From an uncultured Flavobacteriaceae bacterium (lineage in GTDB: Bacteria > Bacteroidota > Bacteroidia > Flavobacteriales > Flavobacteriaceae), in NCBI GenBank assembly GCA_905182575.1, contig CAJJCA010000013.1, positions 62,001 through 126,000 on the forward strand: a stretch of DNA of 64,000 nt. The letters are read 5' to 3'. The position numbers were made by a program, and so were the translations under genes. A model generated the notes under the pieces. The model saw only the letters and a program-made list of their open reading frames with translations. It was not told the origin of the DNA and made no database searches. Within the stretch, counting starts at the first letter, position 1. The number at the start of each line of letters is the position of its first letter. Shown here piece after piece: positions 9,867-20,079 of this stretch.

Positions 9867-10848
9867 TATCTTCGTGGTTTATAATTGGATTTATTAAAAA
9901 TAGTTTGTGCAGGTAGAGAGAGTAGTTTATTGATTTCGACTTTAGGGTTGTTTTCTATGTAGGACTTTACGATTTGCCAGCCCAGCCATTTTCCTATTCC
10001 TCCCGGAGATTCGTTGTCTATCTCCAAATAAAACTTTGAAAATGGAGCAGGATCAATAAAACGTTGAATCAGCGCTGGATCTGAACTATATATCAATTGT
10101 TTTTCAATAAAAAATTGCCACATGTATAACTCATTGCTTCTAACCCATTCCTCTTGATCAATGGTGTATCCAATCTTGATGGCATTCGTTTTATTGGGAA
10201 TAAGTAAATCTTTTAAATACAATTTTTTACCATAAAAGATCATCTGAGACAAGAGCGTGCGATCTTCGGGAGGATTGACTTTATAATCAGAAAACTTATC
10301 TATCACATGAGCAGTCAAGTATTGTGCATCCATTTCCTGCTTTACATAGTTTGAAATCCCTTGATAAAGGTAGTGATCAGCACCAAAATAGGTGTCTAAG
10401 GAAATTAAAAGCAACGAATCGGTATAAATTGTTTTGCTTTGATAATCGACATTGTTAACCAATCCAATCACTTTAGGAATTTTGGTTTTGGGAAAATAAT
10501 GTTTTATGTGTTTAAATAAATACTCCAACTCTTCTTCCAAAGGAACCATAGAAGGAAAAACCTCGTCAACAGTATCCACGAGCATCAGCTGCAAGGTGTC
10601 TTTTTGACGATTTACCCAGACACTGTCCGCAAATACTTTAGGAAATAAATAAGGGTAAGCCTGTTTTAGGGCAGGAATTGCATCCGAAGAAGCCCGATGA
10701 AACTTAAGGTCAAATCGATCAATGTTAATTGTCATTGGAATTGAAAGGATTTGAGATTCTAATGAATTTTCTGCTCCACACACATTTAAAAACACAATTG
10801 AAAACCCAAAAGGGAAATATTCTTAATTCTTATAACAATCAGCCTCAT
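9866..10848 (-). CDS. gldB: Gliding motility lipoprotein GldB, frameshift in signal peptide
   Basis: The open frame begins with a GTG near 10795 and lacks a signal peptide. An ATG at 10848 reads MRLIVIRIKNISLLGF and, after one base is removed near 10795-10805, joins IVFLNVCGAENS. This gives a basic start, a hydrophobic core and a Cys at about residue 21, as expected for the GldB lipoprotein. The mature part (IDRFDLKFHRA, GADHYLY, GIGKWLGWQIVKSY) is typical GldB, a predicted metalloprotease-like fold of unknown activity in the gliding apparatus. It pairs with gldC and diverges from nadE, the usual flavobacterial arrangement. Confidence 0.92.
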
Positions 10849-10890
10849 ATTATTGGATTATTTTTCGCCAGAGCGTATCTTAGTTTTTTA

Positions 10891-10898
10891 CAAATTTA
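10891..10898 (-). promoter_or_regulatory. Candidate -7 box for gldBC
   Basis: The minus strand reads TAAATTTG, matching TAnnTTTG, 42 bp upstream of the repaired gldB ATG at 10848. No -33 element is evident, and it lies just upstream of the divergent nadE ATG. Confidence 0.4.
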
Positions 10899-10918
10899 AG
10901 CGGTCTAATCGAAAAAAA

Positions 10919-11698
10919 ATGAAAACACCCGAAAAAGTAATTGAACACATTGTAAGTTGGTTAAATGAATACCGAACCAGATCAAACATGAATGGTTTTG
11001 TCGTCGGGGTGTCCGGAGGAGTTGATTCTGCCGTAACCTCAACACTGTGTGCCCTAACAGGTGCTCCAGTGATCTGCTTAGAGATGGAAATACACCAAGA
11101 AGACAATCAGGTCTCCAGAGCAAATGAGCACATTAAATGGCTTGAAAATAAATTTAATAATGTTTCCCACCACAACTTATCACTTAGCGGTGTTTTCGAC
11201 AGTTTTGTCAATGGATTGCCCCCAACAGACCTTAAAGAAGAGCAATTGTTGAGCCTGGCCAACACGCGCGCGCGAATGCGAATGTCAACATTGTATTATT
11301 TTGCTGCCCTTAATCGCTATCTTGTTGCTGGAACTGGAAATAAAATAGAAGACTTTGGCGTTGGATTTTATACTAAATATGGAGATGGAGGTGTCGACTT
11401 AAGCCCCATTGCTGACCTTTTAAAATCACACGTTTTTAAAATTTATAATATTATCAATGAAATTATAGAAGCAACACCAACAGATGGGCTTTGGGATGAT
11501 AACAGAAATGATGAGGATCAAATTGGAGCATCATATGAAGAGCTTGAAAAAGCAATGCAGATTGCCCATAATTTAGATTATGATTTATCAAATAGAGAAC
11601 AGGAAGTTTTGAAGATATACAAATCGTTAAACTCATCTAATAGGCACAAAATGCTCCCAATTCCTATTTGTAAAATTCCAAAAGATTATATTAGATAA
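10919..11698 (+). CDS. nadE: NAD synthase, ammonia/glutamine-type core
   Basis: This protein of 259 residues belongs to the N-type ATP pyrophosphatases and makes NAD from deamido-NAD. The P-loop GVSGGVDSA (about 31-39), the NTRARMRMSTLYYFA helix, GTGNKIEDFGVGF and DLSPIADLLKSHV are NadE signatures. There is no glutaminase domain, so ammonia is the likely nitrogen source. The frame extends upstream to 10853, but the ATG at 10919 (MKTPEKVIEHIV) matches family N-termini and is preferred. The next gene begins directly after its stop. Confidence 0.94.
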   Translation: MKTPEKVIEHIVSWLNEYRTRSNMNGFVVGVSGGVDSAVTSTLCALTGAPVICLEMEIHQEDNQVSRANEHIKWLENKFNNVSHHNLSLSGVFDSFVNGLPPTDLKEEQLLSLANTRARMRMSTLYYFAALNRYLVAGTGNKIEDFGVGFYTKYGDGGVDLSPIADLLKSHVFKIYNIINEIIEATPTDGLWDDNRNDEDQIGASYEELEKAMQIAHNLDYDLSNREQEVLKIYKSLNSSNRHKMLPIPICKIPKDYIR

Positions 11699-12360
11699 TT
11701 GAAAAAATTAAAAATCTTAATTATTGATAGTAGCCCAATTATTAATATTGGGTTTAAATCTATTTTTAAAAACTCTGTATCAAATTCTTTTTGAACGGTT
11801 GTAATTTTGTAAATTTTGTTAAATGCATAGAAAACATTGAGCAGGCTATCGAAACAGTCAACAATCATTACATTGACATCTTAATTACTGAAATGTTATT
11901 AAATGATGAAAGTCCAATCAACTTAATCGCTCAAGCCAAAAAAAGTTGTCCAGAAATTGAAATTGTTATTTATACTTCACATGATAAAAATATTTACAGC
12001 ATTCCTCAATTAAAGGCAGGCACTATTGGGTTCTTATCTAAAAATATAGAAGCTTGTGTTTTGGCTGAAGCACTCTCTAAAATTCACAACCACAAACTCT
12101 ACATAACCAACAACTTTAACAATCAATTAAACTTAGAAATTGATTTAGAAAGACCTAGAAATAGTTTCGGAAAGTTATCTACAAGGGAAATTGAAGTACT
12201 CAAATATTTAACCGACGGAAAAAGAAACATCGAAATAGCGCAACAGCTCAAAATCAATCAAAAGACAGTAAATACCTATAAAAAATAGGATGATAGAAAG
12301 CTTCAGGTGAATAATATTTTTGATTTATATTTGCAAACTAAAAACATGAACATCGTCTAA
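11699..12360 (+). CDS. NarL/LuxR-type response regulator, frame-broken
   Basis: A REC-HTH regulator. Starting at TTG 11699, directly after the nadE stop, it reads LKKLKILIIDSSPIINIGFKSI (receiver start), then needs one more T in the T5 run at 11788-11792. The middle gives DILITEMLL and VIYTSHDK; the usual phosphoacceptor Asp is not obvious in ILITEMLL, where T or E occupies its place. The LuxR helix-turn-helix follows (LSTREIEVLKYL, QKTVNTYK). Near the end, A6 at 12280-12285 should be A5 and A3 at 12297-12299 should be A4, after which KLQVNNIFDLYLQTKN completes the domain. No histidine kinase lies nearby. The regulator's target is unknown. Confidence 0.82.
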
Positions 12361-14313
12361 AGAACTCGGTTTAATTTTTTCGTTACGTCATTTCTTAGTT
12401 CTGAAAAAACTTGATGAAGATCCTCTAAAACTTCTTTATTGAGTGCATTTAACTTGGTAGGTCTATCAATTCTTTTATTTTTTGATCGACTAAATACCTT
12501 CTTAATGATAAAATAGTTTCATTGACCAATTGACCAACTTGGGTATAGCTTTTTTACGAAGATATTTTTCTTCTCCCAATCATGAAGATAATATTGCTCG
12601 CCTTTCATCACCAAATCAGCAACCATTTCATTGAGAATCATATCATCAGTTTGCATTATTTTTTCAAGATTGAGTTGCCCTTCTTCCAACTGATAAGACT
12701 CTATTAATTTATAAAATAAGTTTTTAAATGTAGTATTGGATTAATTCGATTTCATCTTGCTGAAGATCTAAAAAAACTTTTTCATAAACCTTTGCAGAAA
12801 TGGTTCTAGTGTCTTCAATCAACTCACCACTTTCATCAGATCTTATAATGGTTTCGTTGAATTCTGCTTCATGGCCTCCATAGTGCAACAAAATAGATAT
12901 GATTTGTTTTTCCAACTCATAAGAATGATCCACTTTTAAAGAAGCATCAGCTGTTTTCTTGACCAACGATACGTTTTCATTAGGCACCAAACGTGTTGCC
13001 CCCTTCTGATTATTCTTTTGTTTTAATTGAGCCAATGCACCAAAAAGAGTATCTTCAGAAACCTCCATGATCTCAGAGCAGCTCTGTATGTAAATCTCCT
13101 GCTTAATCATGTCAGGGATTTTAGAGATACTTTCGATGATTTCCCTTACCGTCTCTGCCTTACGTATAGGATCAGATTTTGCTTCGCCTTGCAATAAAGA
13201 AGCTTTAAATTGAATAAAGTCTTTAGATTCTTCCTCAAGGAAGGAAGTGATTTCTTCTGAAGTATGTGACTTTGCAAAACTATCAGGATCTTCACCTTCA
13301 GGAAAAGCGCAAACCTTAACGTTCATTCCCTGTTCAAGAATAAGATCAATTCCTCTCAGTGAGGCACGAAGTCCTGCTGCATCACCGTCAAAAAGAACAA
13401 CAATATTGGACGTGAGCCTACTTATCATCCTGATTTGATCGGTGGTCAAAGCAGTTCCGGAGGAAGAAACAACATTTAAAACTCCAGATTGATGTAAAGA
13501 AATAACATCAGTATACCCCTCTACAAGATAACAAACATCTTGTTTTGCAATTGCTTGTTTAGATTCATAGATTCCATAAAGCACCTTGCTTTTATAATAA
13601 ATCTCACTTTCCGGTGAATTGAGGTATTTGGCTGTTTTGGCATTCGTGGTCAGTATTCTTCCTCCAAAACCTTGAATTCGTCCAGACATACTGCGAATCG
13701 GAAAAATTATTCTTCCGCGAAAAAAATCATTTGTCGATTTTCATTGACAATTACCAATCCTGTTTTTTCTAAAAACTCTAATTTATAACCCTCTTTTTGT
13801 GCTTCTTTGGCAAGGGCACTATATTCATCAGGTGAATATCCTAAAGCGAATTTTTTTATGGTTTCCTCGGTAAATCCTATCTGGTTTCACCATTCCTAAT
13901 GCAATAGATTTACCCAATTCGGTTTCCCATAAATTTTTCTCGAAAAATGATCCCGCATATTGAGCAACCAAAAACAAACTCTCTTTCGCATCTTGAATCA
14001 ACTTGGCTTCTTCCGTCTGAACAGTTTCTTCAATCTCAATATTGTATTTTTTTGCTAAAAAGCGAATGGCTTCAGGGTAAGTAAAGTGCTCGTGCTCCAT
14101 AAGGAAAGCAACAACATTTCCCCCTTTACCACTACTGAAGTCTTTCCAAATTTGCTTTACAGGAGAGACCATAAAACTTGGTGTTCTTTCTTGAGAAAAA
14201 GGACTTAATCCTTTAAAATTTGCACCAGACTTTTTAAGTGTTACAAATTCACCAATAACCTCCTCTAATCGAGCAGTTTCGTATACTTGGTCAATGGTGC
14301 TTTTTGAAATCAA
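12357..14313 (-). CDS. dnaG: DNA primase, frame-broken
   Basis: DnaG makes RNA primers for replication. The N-terminal domain (NFKGLSPFSQERTPSF, about residues 33-48; GNVVAFLMEHE) is the CHC2-type domain, but the usual zinc ligands are replaced (GLSPFS where many primases have GLCPFH). The TOPRIM core is intact (EGYTDVISLHQ, VVLFDGDAAGLRA). The frame changes near 13690-13870, again at 12724 and twice more near 12540 and 12450; repaired, the C-terminal helicase-binding part ends at TAG 12357-12359. The total of about 650 residues is normal. Its stop overlaps the convergent regulator gene by 4 bp. Confidence 0.93.
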
Positions 14314-14397
14314 AGTTTAAAGTTTAAAAAGATAAAAATAGGATTATAAAAATAGAGAGCAAAAAACCTAGAAAATAAATTATAAAAAGAAGTGTTT

Positions 14398-15375
14398 TTA
14401 AATTTTACGTTCAATTACATAATCGACCATTAACTCAAGGGAATCCCTATAAATATTACTTGGGAAAGTCTTTAATATTTTTATCGCTTCCGAACGGTAG
14501 TTTTCCATCTTTTGAATTGCAAAATCAAGGCCTCCGGCTTCTTTCACCATTTTTATGGCTTTTTTAACGCGAACTTTATCTTTGTTGTGATTCTTGACTG
14601 TTTTAATAAGCCATTTTTTATCTGAACCTTTAAGAACGTTAAGCGCATGAATCATCGGAAGGGTCATTTTCTGTTCTTTGATGTCAATTCCTGTGGGTTT
14701 TCCGATTTTTTGATCTCCATAGTCAAACAAGTCATCCTTAATCTGGAAAGCCATTCCCAGCAGTTCTCCAAAGTCATGCATTTTGGAAACAAAGTCTTCC
14801 TCTGCATCTACAGATTTAGCCCCCATAGCACAACATGCTGCGAGAAGAGTAGCGGTCTTCTGTCTAATTATTTCATAATAAACCTCTTCCGTAATGTCTA
14901 GTTTTCTTGCTTTTTCTATCTGCAATAACTCTCCCTGACTCATTTCCCTAACGGCTATAGAAATGATTTTAAGTAAATCAAAATCTTCGTTTTCAATCGA
15001 CAAAAGCAAGCCTTTAGACAATAAAAAATCTCCAACCAAAACAGCAATTTTATTTTTCCACAACGCATTTATGGAAAAAAATCCGCGCCGCTGATTGCTA
15101 TCATCTACCACATCATCATGAACCAAAGTAGCTGTATGAATAAGTTCTATGATAGAAGCCCCACGATAAGAACGCTCGGTGATTTTACCCTTCCCAAGCA
15201 TTTTTGCAACCAAAAAGACAAACATAGGACGCATTTGTTTTCCTTTTCTATTTACAATAAAATGGGTGATTCTATTTAATAGTGCAACTTTTGAGGACAT
15301 CGAATTAGAAAACTTTTTTTCAAAAAGCTCCATTTCCTCATAGATTGGTCCTTTAATTTTCTCAACAACTTTCAT
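14398..15375 (-). CDS. Polyprenyl diphosphate synthase (menaquinone side chain type)
   Basis: This 325-residue all-helical trans-prenyltransferase elongates farnesyl or geranyl diphosphate with IPP. The first Asp-rich motif is HDDVVDDSNQRRG, the second FQIKDDLFDYGD, followed by KPTGIDIKEQKMTLPMIHAL. The residues before the first Asp motif are small or aliphatic (LIHTATLV), which fits long-chain (hexa- to octaprenyl) products used for menaquinone, though chain length cannot be proven by eye. The frame is intact. It lies between rlmN and dnaG on the same strand. Confidence 0.92.
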   Translation of the reverse strand: MKVVEKIKGPIYEEMELFEKKFSNSMSSKVALLNRITHFIVNRKGKQMRPMFVFLVAKMLGKGKITERSYRGASIIELIHTATLVHDDVVDDSNQRRGFFSINALWKNKIAVLVGDFLLSKGLLLSIENEDFDLLKIISIAVREMSQGELLQIEKARKLDITEEVYYEIIRQKTATLLAACCAMGAKSVDAEEDFVSKMHDFGELLGMAFQIKDDLFDYGDQKIGKPTGIDIKEQKMTLPMIHALNVLKGSDKKWLIKTVKNHNKDKVRVKKAIKMVKEAGGLDFAIQKMENYRSEAIKILKTFPSNIYRDSLELMVDYVIERKI

Positions 15376-15408
15376 AGGGAAATAAATATACCATTTTAAA
15401 TGAATTTT

Positions 15409-16467
15409 CTAAGAACTAAGTCCTTCTGTTTTGTTGGCAAGTTGACCACAGGCTGCATCGATGTCTTTCCCTCGCGAACGTCTAATCGTTGCAGTAATCC
15501 TAACCCGTTCTAGTGCTTTCTGATATTTCTCAACCTGAGAAATATCCGCCTGTTTAAAAGTGTCATCCCCAATGGGATTGTATTCAATAAGATTCACCTT
15601 GCAAGGGACGTGCATACAGAATTTAACCAAAGCATCAATATCCTCCTGCTTGTCATTGATGTCCTTCCACACCACATATTCATAAGTCACCAAACTAGAG
15701 GTGGCATCAAACCAATATTTTAGAGAATCGACTAAATCAGTCAGGGGAAATTTTTCAGCAAAAGGCATCAATTGCTCTCGTACCTCTTGACGGGCACTAT
15801 GAAGTGAAACTGCTAATCCAAACTTAACATTCTCATCAGCCAGCTTCATTATCATTTTAGGAATTCCTGAAGTTGAGATCGTGATCCGACTGGGAGACAT
15901 CCCCAACCCATCAGGTTGGGTGATTTTAGCAATCGAACCCATTAAGTGTTTGTAATTCATTAAGGGCTCGCCCATCCCCATAAAAACAATATTGCTTAGG
16001 TGGCGATCAAAATAGTATCGGCCATACCGATCCATCGCAACGACCTGGTCATAGATTTCATCAACATTGAGGTTTCGCATCCTTTTGATACTTGCGGTGG
16101 CACAAAACTTACAGTCTAAACTACATCCTACTTGAGAAGAAACACAAGCTGTAGTTCGAGTTGCAGTAGGAATTAAAACAGACTCAACAATTAGATTATC
16201 AAAAAGCTTTACAGCATTTTTGAGGGTCCCATCTTTACTTTTTTGTTGGCGATCTATCGCAATGTTGTTAATAACAAAATGCTCCTCTAAAAGAGATCTG
16301 GTTTCGATGGAAAGGTTTGTCATTCCCTCAAAGTTGTGAATACCTTTTTGCCACAACCATTGGTATAACTGATTGCCTCTGAAAGCCTTGTCATTATTGT
16401 TGACAAAAAAATCTCTCAGATCCTCTAGTGATAGGGCGCGAATATCTTTTTTCCTAACTGTTTCCAT
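15409..16467 (-). CDS. rlmN: 23S rRNA/tRNA adenine-C2 methyltransferase
   Basis: This 352-residue radical-SAM enzyme methylates A2503 of 23S rRNA and A37 of some tRNAs. The cluster motif CSLDCKFCATA is present, as are the N-terminal QWLWQKG region, GMGEPLMNY, ISTSGIP and SLHSARQEVREQLMPF. The two reactive Cys of the family fit the CSSQ/CSLD region and the C-terminal AACGQL. Frame and length are normal. It starts 56 bp downstream of the queA stop, so co-transcription is plausible. Confidence 0.97.
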   Translation of the reverse strand: METVRKKDIRALSLEDLRDFFVNNNDKAFRGNQLYQWLWQKGIHNFEGMTNLSIETRSLLEEHFVINNIAIDRQQKSKDGTLKNAVKLFDNLIVESVLIPTATRTTACVSSQVGCSLDCKFCATASIKRMRNLNVDEIYDQVVAMDRYGRYYFDRHLSNIVFMGMGEPLMNYKHLMGSIAKITQPDGLGMSPSRITISTSGIPKMIMKLADENVKFGLAVSLHSARQEVREQLMPFAEKFPLTDLVDSLKYWFDATSSLVTYEYVVWKDINDKQEDIDALVKFCMHVPCKVNLIEYNPIGDDTFKQADISQVEKYQKALERVRITATIRRSRGKDIDAACGQLANKTEGLSS

Positions 16468-16523
16468 TGGTTGTACTTAATTCCCGAACAACTCAAAATT
16501 GAAAACTGTCAAGGAATGAAATG

Positions 16524-17574
16524 CTATATAATTAGCATGGCATCGCCGTATGAGTAAAAGTTATATTTTTTCTTAATGGCTTCGGTGTAAGCTTCTTTTA
16601 TAAAATCAACATCAGCAAATGCAGAAACCATCATCAATAAAGTAGATTTTGGCGTGTGAAAATTAGAAATCATACAATTTGCAATTGAAAAATCATGCGG
16701 TGGAAAAATAAATCTATGGGTCCAGCCTTCATAAGGGTTAAGTGTACCCATAGAGGAAACAGATGACTCTAATCCTCTCATAACAGTAGTTCCAACTGCA
16801 CAAATTCTTTTTTTATTCTTAAGAGCGCTGTTTACCATATCAGCAGAATCTTGTTTAATAATCAATTCCTCAGAATCCATCTTATGCTTTGAAAGATCCT
16901 CAACCTCAACAGGACTGAAGGTTCCAAGTCCAACATGTAAAGTAATTTCTGCCAAATCAACACCTTTAATTTGAAGTTTTTTAATCAAATGTTTTGAGAA
17001 ATGAAGACCTGCTGTAGGTGCTGCAACAGCTCCTTCATTTTTTGCGTAAATCGTTTGATATCGTTCTTCATCTTCAGACTCAATAGGTCTAGAAACAATA
17101 TTCTCGCAAGGGTGTTTGTCCAAGTTGTTTAAGTTTTGATCTAAACTCACTGTAAGATCCGTCATATAGAAACCTTAAGGTTCTTCCACGTGATGTAGTA
17201 TTGTCTATGACTTCAGCCACTAAACTGTCGTCTTCTCCAAAATAAAGTTTATTTCCAATTCTTATTTTTCTGGCCGGATCAACAAGAACATCCCATAGCC
17301 TTTGTTCTTCGTTTAATTCTCTCAACAAAAAAACCTCTATTCTTGCTCCTGTTTTTTCTTTGTTACCAAACAAACGTGCAGGAAAAACTTTTGTGTTGTT
17401 TAAAACCATCAAATCTCCTTCATCAAAATAATCAATGACATCCTTAAACGTTTGGTGTTTTATTGTTTTCTCAGCTCTGTTCAAAACCATCAACCTGGAT
17501 TCATCTCTTCCGGGCGAAGGTCGTTGAGCAAGTAAAATATTGGGTAATTCGAAATTAAAGTCAGATAGTTTCAT
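16524..17574 (-). CDS. queA: tRNA preQ1(34) S-adenosylmethionine ribosyltransferase-isomerase, frame-broken
   Basis: QueA transfers the ribosyl group of SAM to preQ1 in tRNA, making epoxyqueuosine. The start ATG 17574 ([12 protein letters not shown]) is chosen because an exact -7 box lies 18 bp upstream and family members begin this way. The N-part has [17 protein letters not shown] and [11 protein letters not shown], the C-part [24 protein letters not shown] and [14 protein letters not shown]. One base too many at AA 17097-17098 splits them; removing it gives REYVSRPIES across the join. The repaired length of about 350 residues is normal. Confidence 0.95.
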
Positions 17575-17592
17575 GTAATTTTTTTTGCGTTG

Positions 17593-17625
17593 CAAATATA
17601 CTTCTCCGAAGGGGGGCTTGTCAAG
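17593..17625 (-). promoter_or_regulatory. queA promoter
   Basis: On the minus strand TATATTTG (17593-17600) matches TAnnTTTG exactly, and CTTG at 17622-17625 lies 21 bp upstream in the -33 position. The box is 18 bp ahead of ATG 17574, supporting that start over the longer TTG frame. Confidence 0.6.
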
Positions 17626-17647
17626 TAAATCGTGCTTTAATATGAAA

Positions 17648-18874
17648 CTAATTCATATCATACTGAAAATCAATGCTTTTAAAGTCCTCCCAAAATCCTG
17701 GATAAGATTTTGAAACAACCTCAGAATTGTTAATCACGATTGGAACTTTTATGCCCAATGGAGCAAAAGCCATTGCCATTCGGTGGTCGTTATAGGTATC
17801 AATAGAAATATTTTGATTGATTACACCAGAAAATCTCAATTCAAGACTGTCATTTGTTATTGAAATTATAGCTCCCAATTTTTCAAGTTCAATCTTAAGG
17901 GCTTCTAAGACGGTCTGTCTCTTTTATTTTTAGAGTATGAAGTCCTGTCAAATTACAATCAACGCCAAGTCCAAAACAACTCACCGCAATTGTTTGCGCG
18001 AGGTCAGGAGTATTTCTAAGATCTAAATCTAGCACTTCGGGAAGTGCAAAACTGGAGTTTTAGAAAGGGTTATCGAACCATTGTTAAAAACAGTCGTTAC
18101 GCCTATTTTTTTATAAATCTGAACCAAATCCGAATCTCCTTGTAAGCTCTCAGAATAGTAGCTTTCTAAAGTAATTTCACTTTTATTTGCAATCGCAACT
18201 ACTGAATAGAAATAAGAAGCAGAACTCCAATCTGACTCAACAGTCCATTGATTTAATGTAATTTTGTCCTCAGGACTAATCTTTATTTTATTATTATTAA
18301 AAAAGGTTTTAAAACCCAAATTATCTAAAAGAGTTTGAGTCATTTTAATATAGGGGATGGAAGTGGTTTCCCCTATCAAATCAATTTCAAGACCATTTTT
18401 TAAGGAGGGAGCAATTAACATCAAGGCCGAGATGTATTGACTACTGATGTTTGCTGGCAAAGATACTTGGCTGACGTCTATTTTTTTGCCAGTGATTTTT
18501 AAAGGAGGGAATCCCTTTTTATTAACGTATTCAATTTCTGCTCCCAGAGACCGCAAGGCCTCCACTAATAATTCAACGGGACGGTCTTGCATTCTCGAAG
18601 AGCCTGTCAAAACAACTTTAGAATTAGGCTTAACTGAAAAAAAGGCTGTTAAAAAACGCATTGCAGTTCCAGCATGATGAATGTCCACAATAGATTCGTT
18701 ATTCTTCAATGCCTTCTGTGTCACCTGAGTATCATCAGAATTCGACAAATTACTTATTTCTAAATCCGGATACAGTGCCTTTAAGATCAAAAGCCTATTG
18801 GATTCACTTTTCGAACCAGTTACCGTTATTGACCCAAAACAGTTCTTAGATTTATGATCGAGTTTAAGGTTCAT
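17648..18874 (-). CDS. aroA: 3-phosphoshikimate 1-carboxyvinyltransferase, frame-broken
   Basis: EPSP synthase of the shikimate pathway, about 408 residues. The N-part shows [43 protein letters not shown] and the [13 protein letters not shown] segment. The C-part has [12 protein letters not shown], the classic DHRMAM signature. The 150 bp between the two long frames code for [17 protein letters not shown] and [12 protein letters not shown] once a shift near 18030 and one surplus base near 17916 are corrected. Active-site residues are therefore all present, and I treat the gene as intact in the organism. Confidence 0.94.
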
Positions 18875-18888
18875 TTTAGAATAAAAGT

Positions 18889-19215
18889 TTATTTTAATTT
18901 AGGATTATTTTGATGCCTGTCATGATCGCGTTCTGACTTAATAATCATTTTTTTGTCAAATGCTTTTTGCAAATCCACTCCAGTTTGATTTGCCAAACAC
19001 AACACTACAAAGATAACATCGGCGAGTTCCTCTCCTAAGTCTTTGGATCGGTCACTTTCTTTTTCGCTTTGTTCGCCATAGCGTCTGGCAATAATTCGAG
19101 CGACTTCTCCGACCTCTTCAGTGAGTTGCGCCATGTTGGTCAATTCATCAAAATACCTGACTCCGTGCTCTTTGATCCAGTCGTCTACTATTTTTTGGGC
19201 CTTTTGCAATTCCAT
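18889..19215 (-). CDS. MazG-like nucleotide pyrophosphohydrolase
   Basis: A small all-alpha NTP pyrophosphohydrolase of about 108 residues. The metal-binding motifs are EEVGEVARI and, about 20 residues later, LGEELADVIF, in the EExxE...ExxD pattern of the family. It probably hydrolyses a nucleoside triphosphate to the monophosphate in house-cleaning; the exact substrate is unknown. The open frame reaches 19239, but ATG 19215 (MELQKAQKIVDDW) matches family starts. A TAAATTTG box only 6 bp upstream of that ATG would imply an almost leaderless mRNA, or is chance. Confidence 0.85.
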   Translation of the reverse strand: MELQKAQKIVDDWIKEHGVRYFDELTNMAQLTEEVGEVARIIARRYGEQSEKESDRSKDLGEELADVIFVVLCLANQTGVDLQKAFDKKMIIKSERDHDRHQNNPKLK

Positions 19216-19283
19216 AATGTGCAAATTTAAAACTTTCAAACTTGGGTTAAAAATTAATTCAATTAAATTATTGAGCGCAATTC

Positions 19284-19974
19284 CTACAACAATGTTTTAA
19301 GTTCTTCAAGTTTATTTATAATAAGACAGTGTTCATGAAAGGGTTCATGATGAGAATTAAAGTGGATGGCTTGCATTCCTAAATGGATTGCACCTAAGAT
19401 GTCAGCTTCAAGACTATCTCCAATCATTAAAGTATTTTGTGGCAGGGTGTTTGTTTTTTTTAAAGCGTGCTCGAAAATAATGGGATTGGGTTTTTTTACT
19501 CCAACTTCATCAGCAGTAATGATATATTCTGACTCACAGTCATTAACCGGATCGTTCAATCTTCGGGTGTTGAACCTCTTCAAATCCGTTAGTGATTATG
19601 TGCATGTTGTATTTCTTTTGCAAACCGTTCAAAACAATAATGGTTTCGGGAAAAAGATGGGGAAAGGTAGGTAGGTATTCGATGTATTTATCAGAAATTT
19701 GATTTATGCTACCCCCTGCTATCTCATATTCAATCGCTTCAAAAGTTTTTTCTAACCGCTTAAACCTTAATTCAATCTGAGTGATTTTATCTTCACGATA
19801 TAGCTTCCAATAAGCTTGGTTGATGGGGTTGTATTTTTCAAGAAAAACAGAAAGTGGAATTTCGATTTTCAACTCATTAAATATTTTTTCAAAAGTAAGT
19901 GCTGAGTTTTTTTCAAAATCCCATAAAGTGTGATCTAAATCAAAAAAAAGGTCCGTAATTATTTCATTATTCAT
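19284..19974 (-). CDS. HAD-family hydrolase, YjjG-like nucleotidase, frame-broken
   Basis: A HAD phosphatase of about 229 residues. Motif I is FFDLDHTLWDF with two catalytic Asp, motif II is HIITNGFEEVQ, motif III falls in GVKKPNPIIF and motif IV in MIGDSLEADILGA. NGF at motif II and the C1 cap are typical of the YjjG group of pyrimidine 5'-nucleotidases. A single shift near 19560, just after KIERSG, divides it into two frames. It lies on its own between radC and the MazG-like gene; a CAAAAGTA sequence (TACTTTTG on this strand) ends 9 bp before its ATG. Confidence 0.88.
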
Positions 19975-20079
19975 AATTAAAACAAAAGTAATTAATAATT
20001 TTATCTCACTTGATAAGCCCTATACTAATCAAATGAAATATTCATAAATGATGATTTTTTTTAAAAACAATTTCAATTT

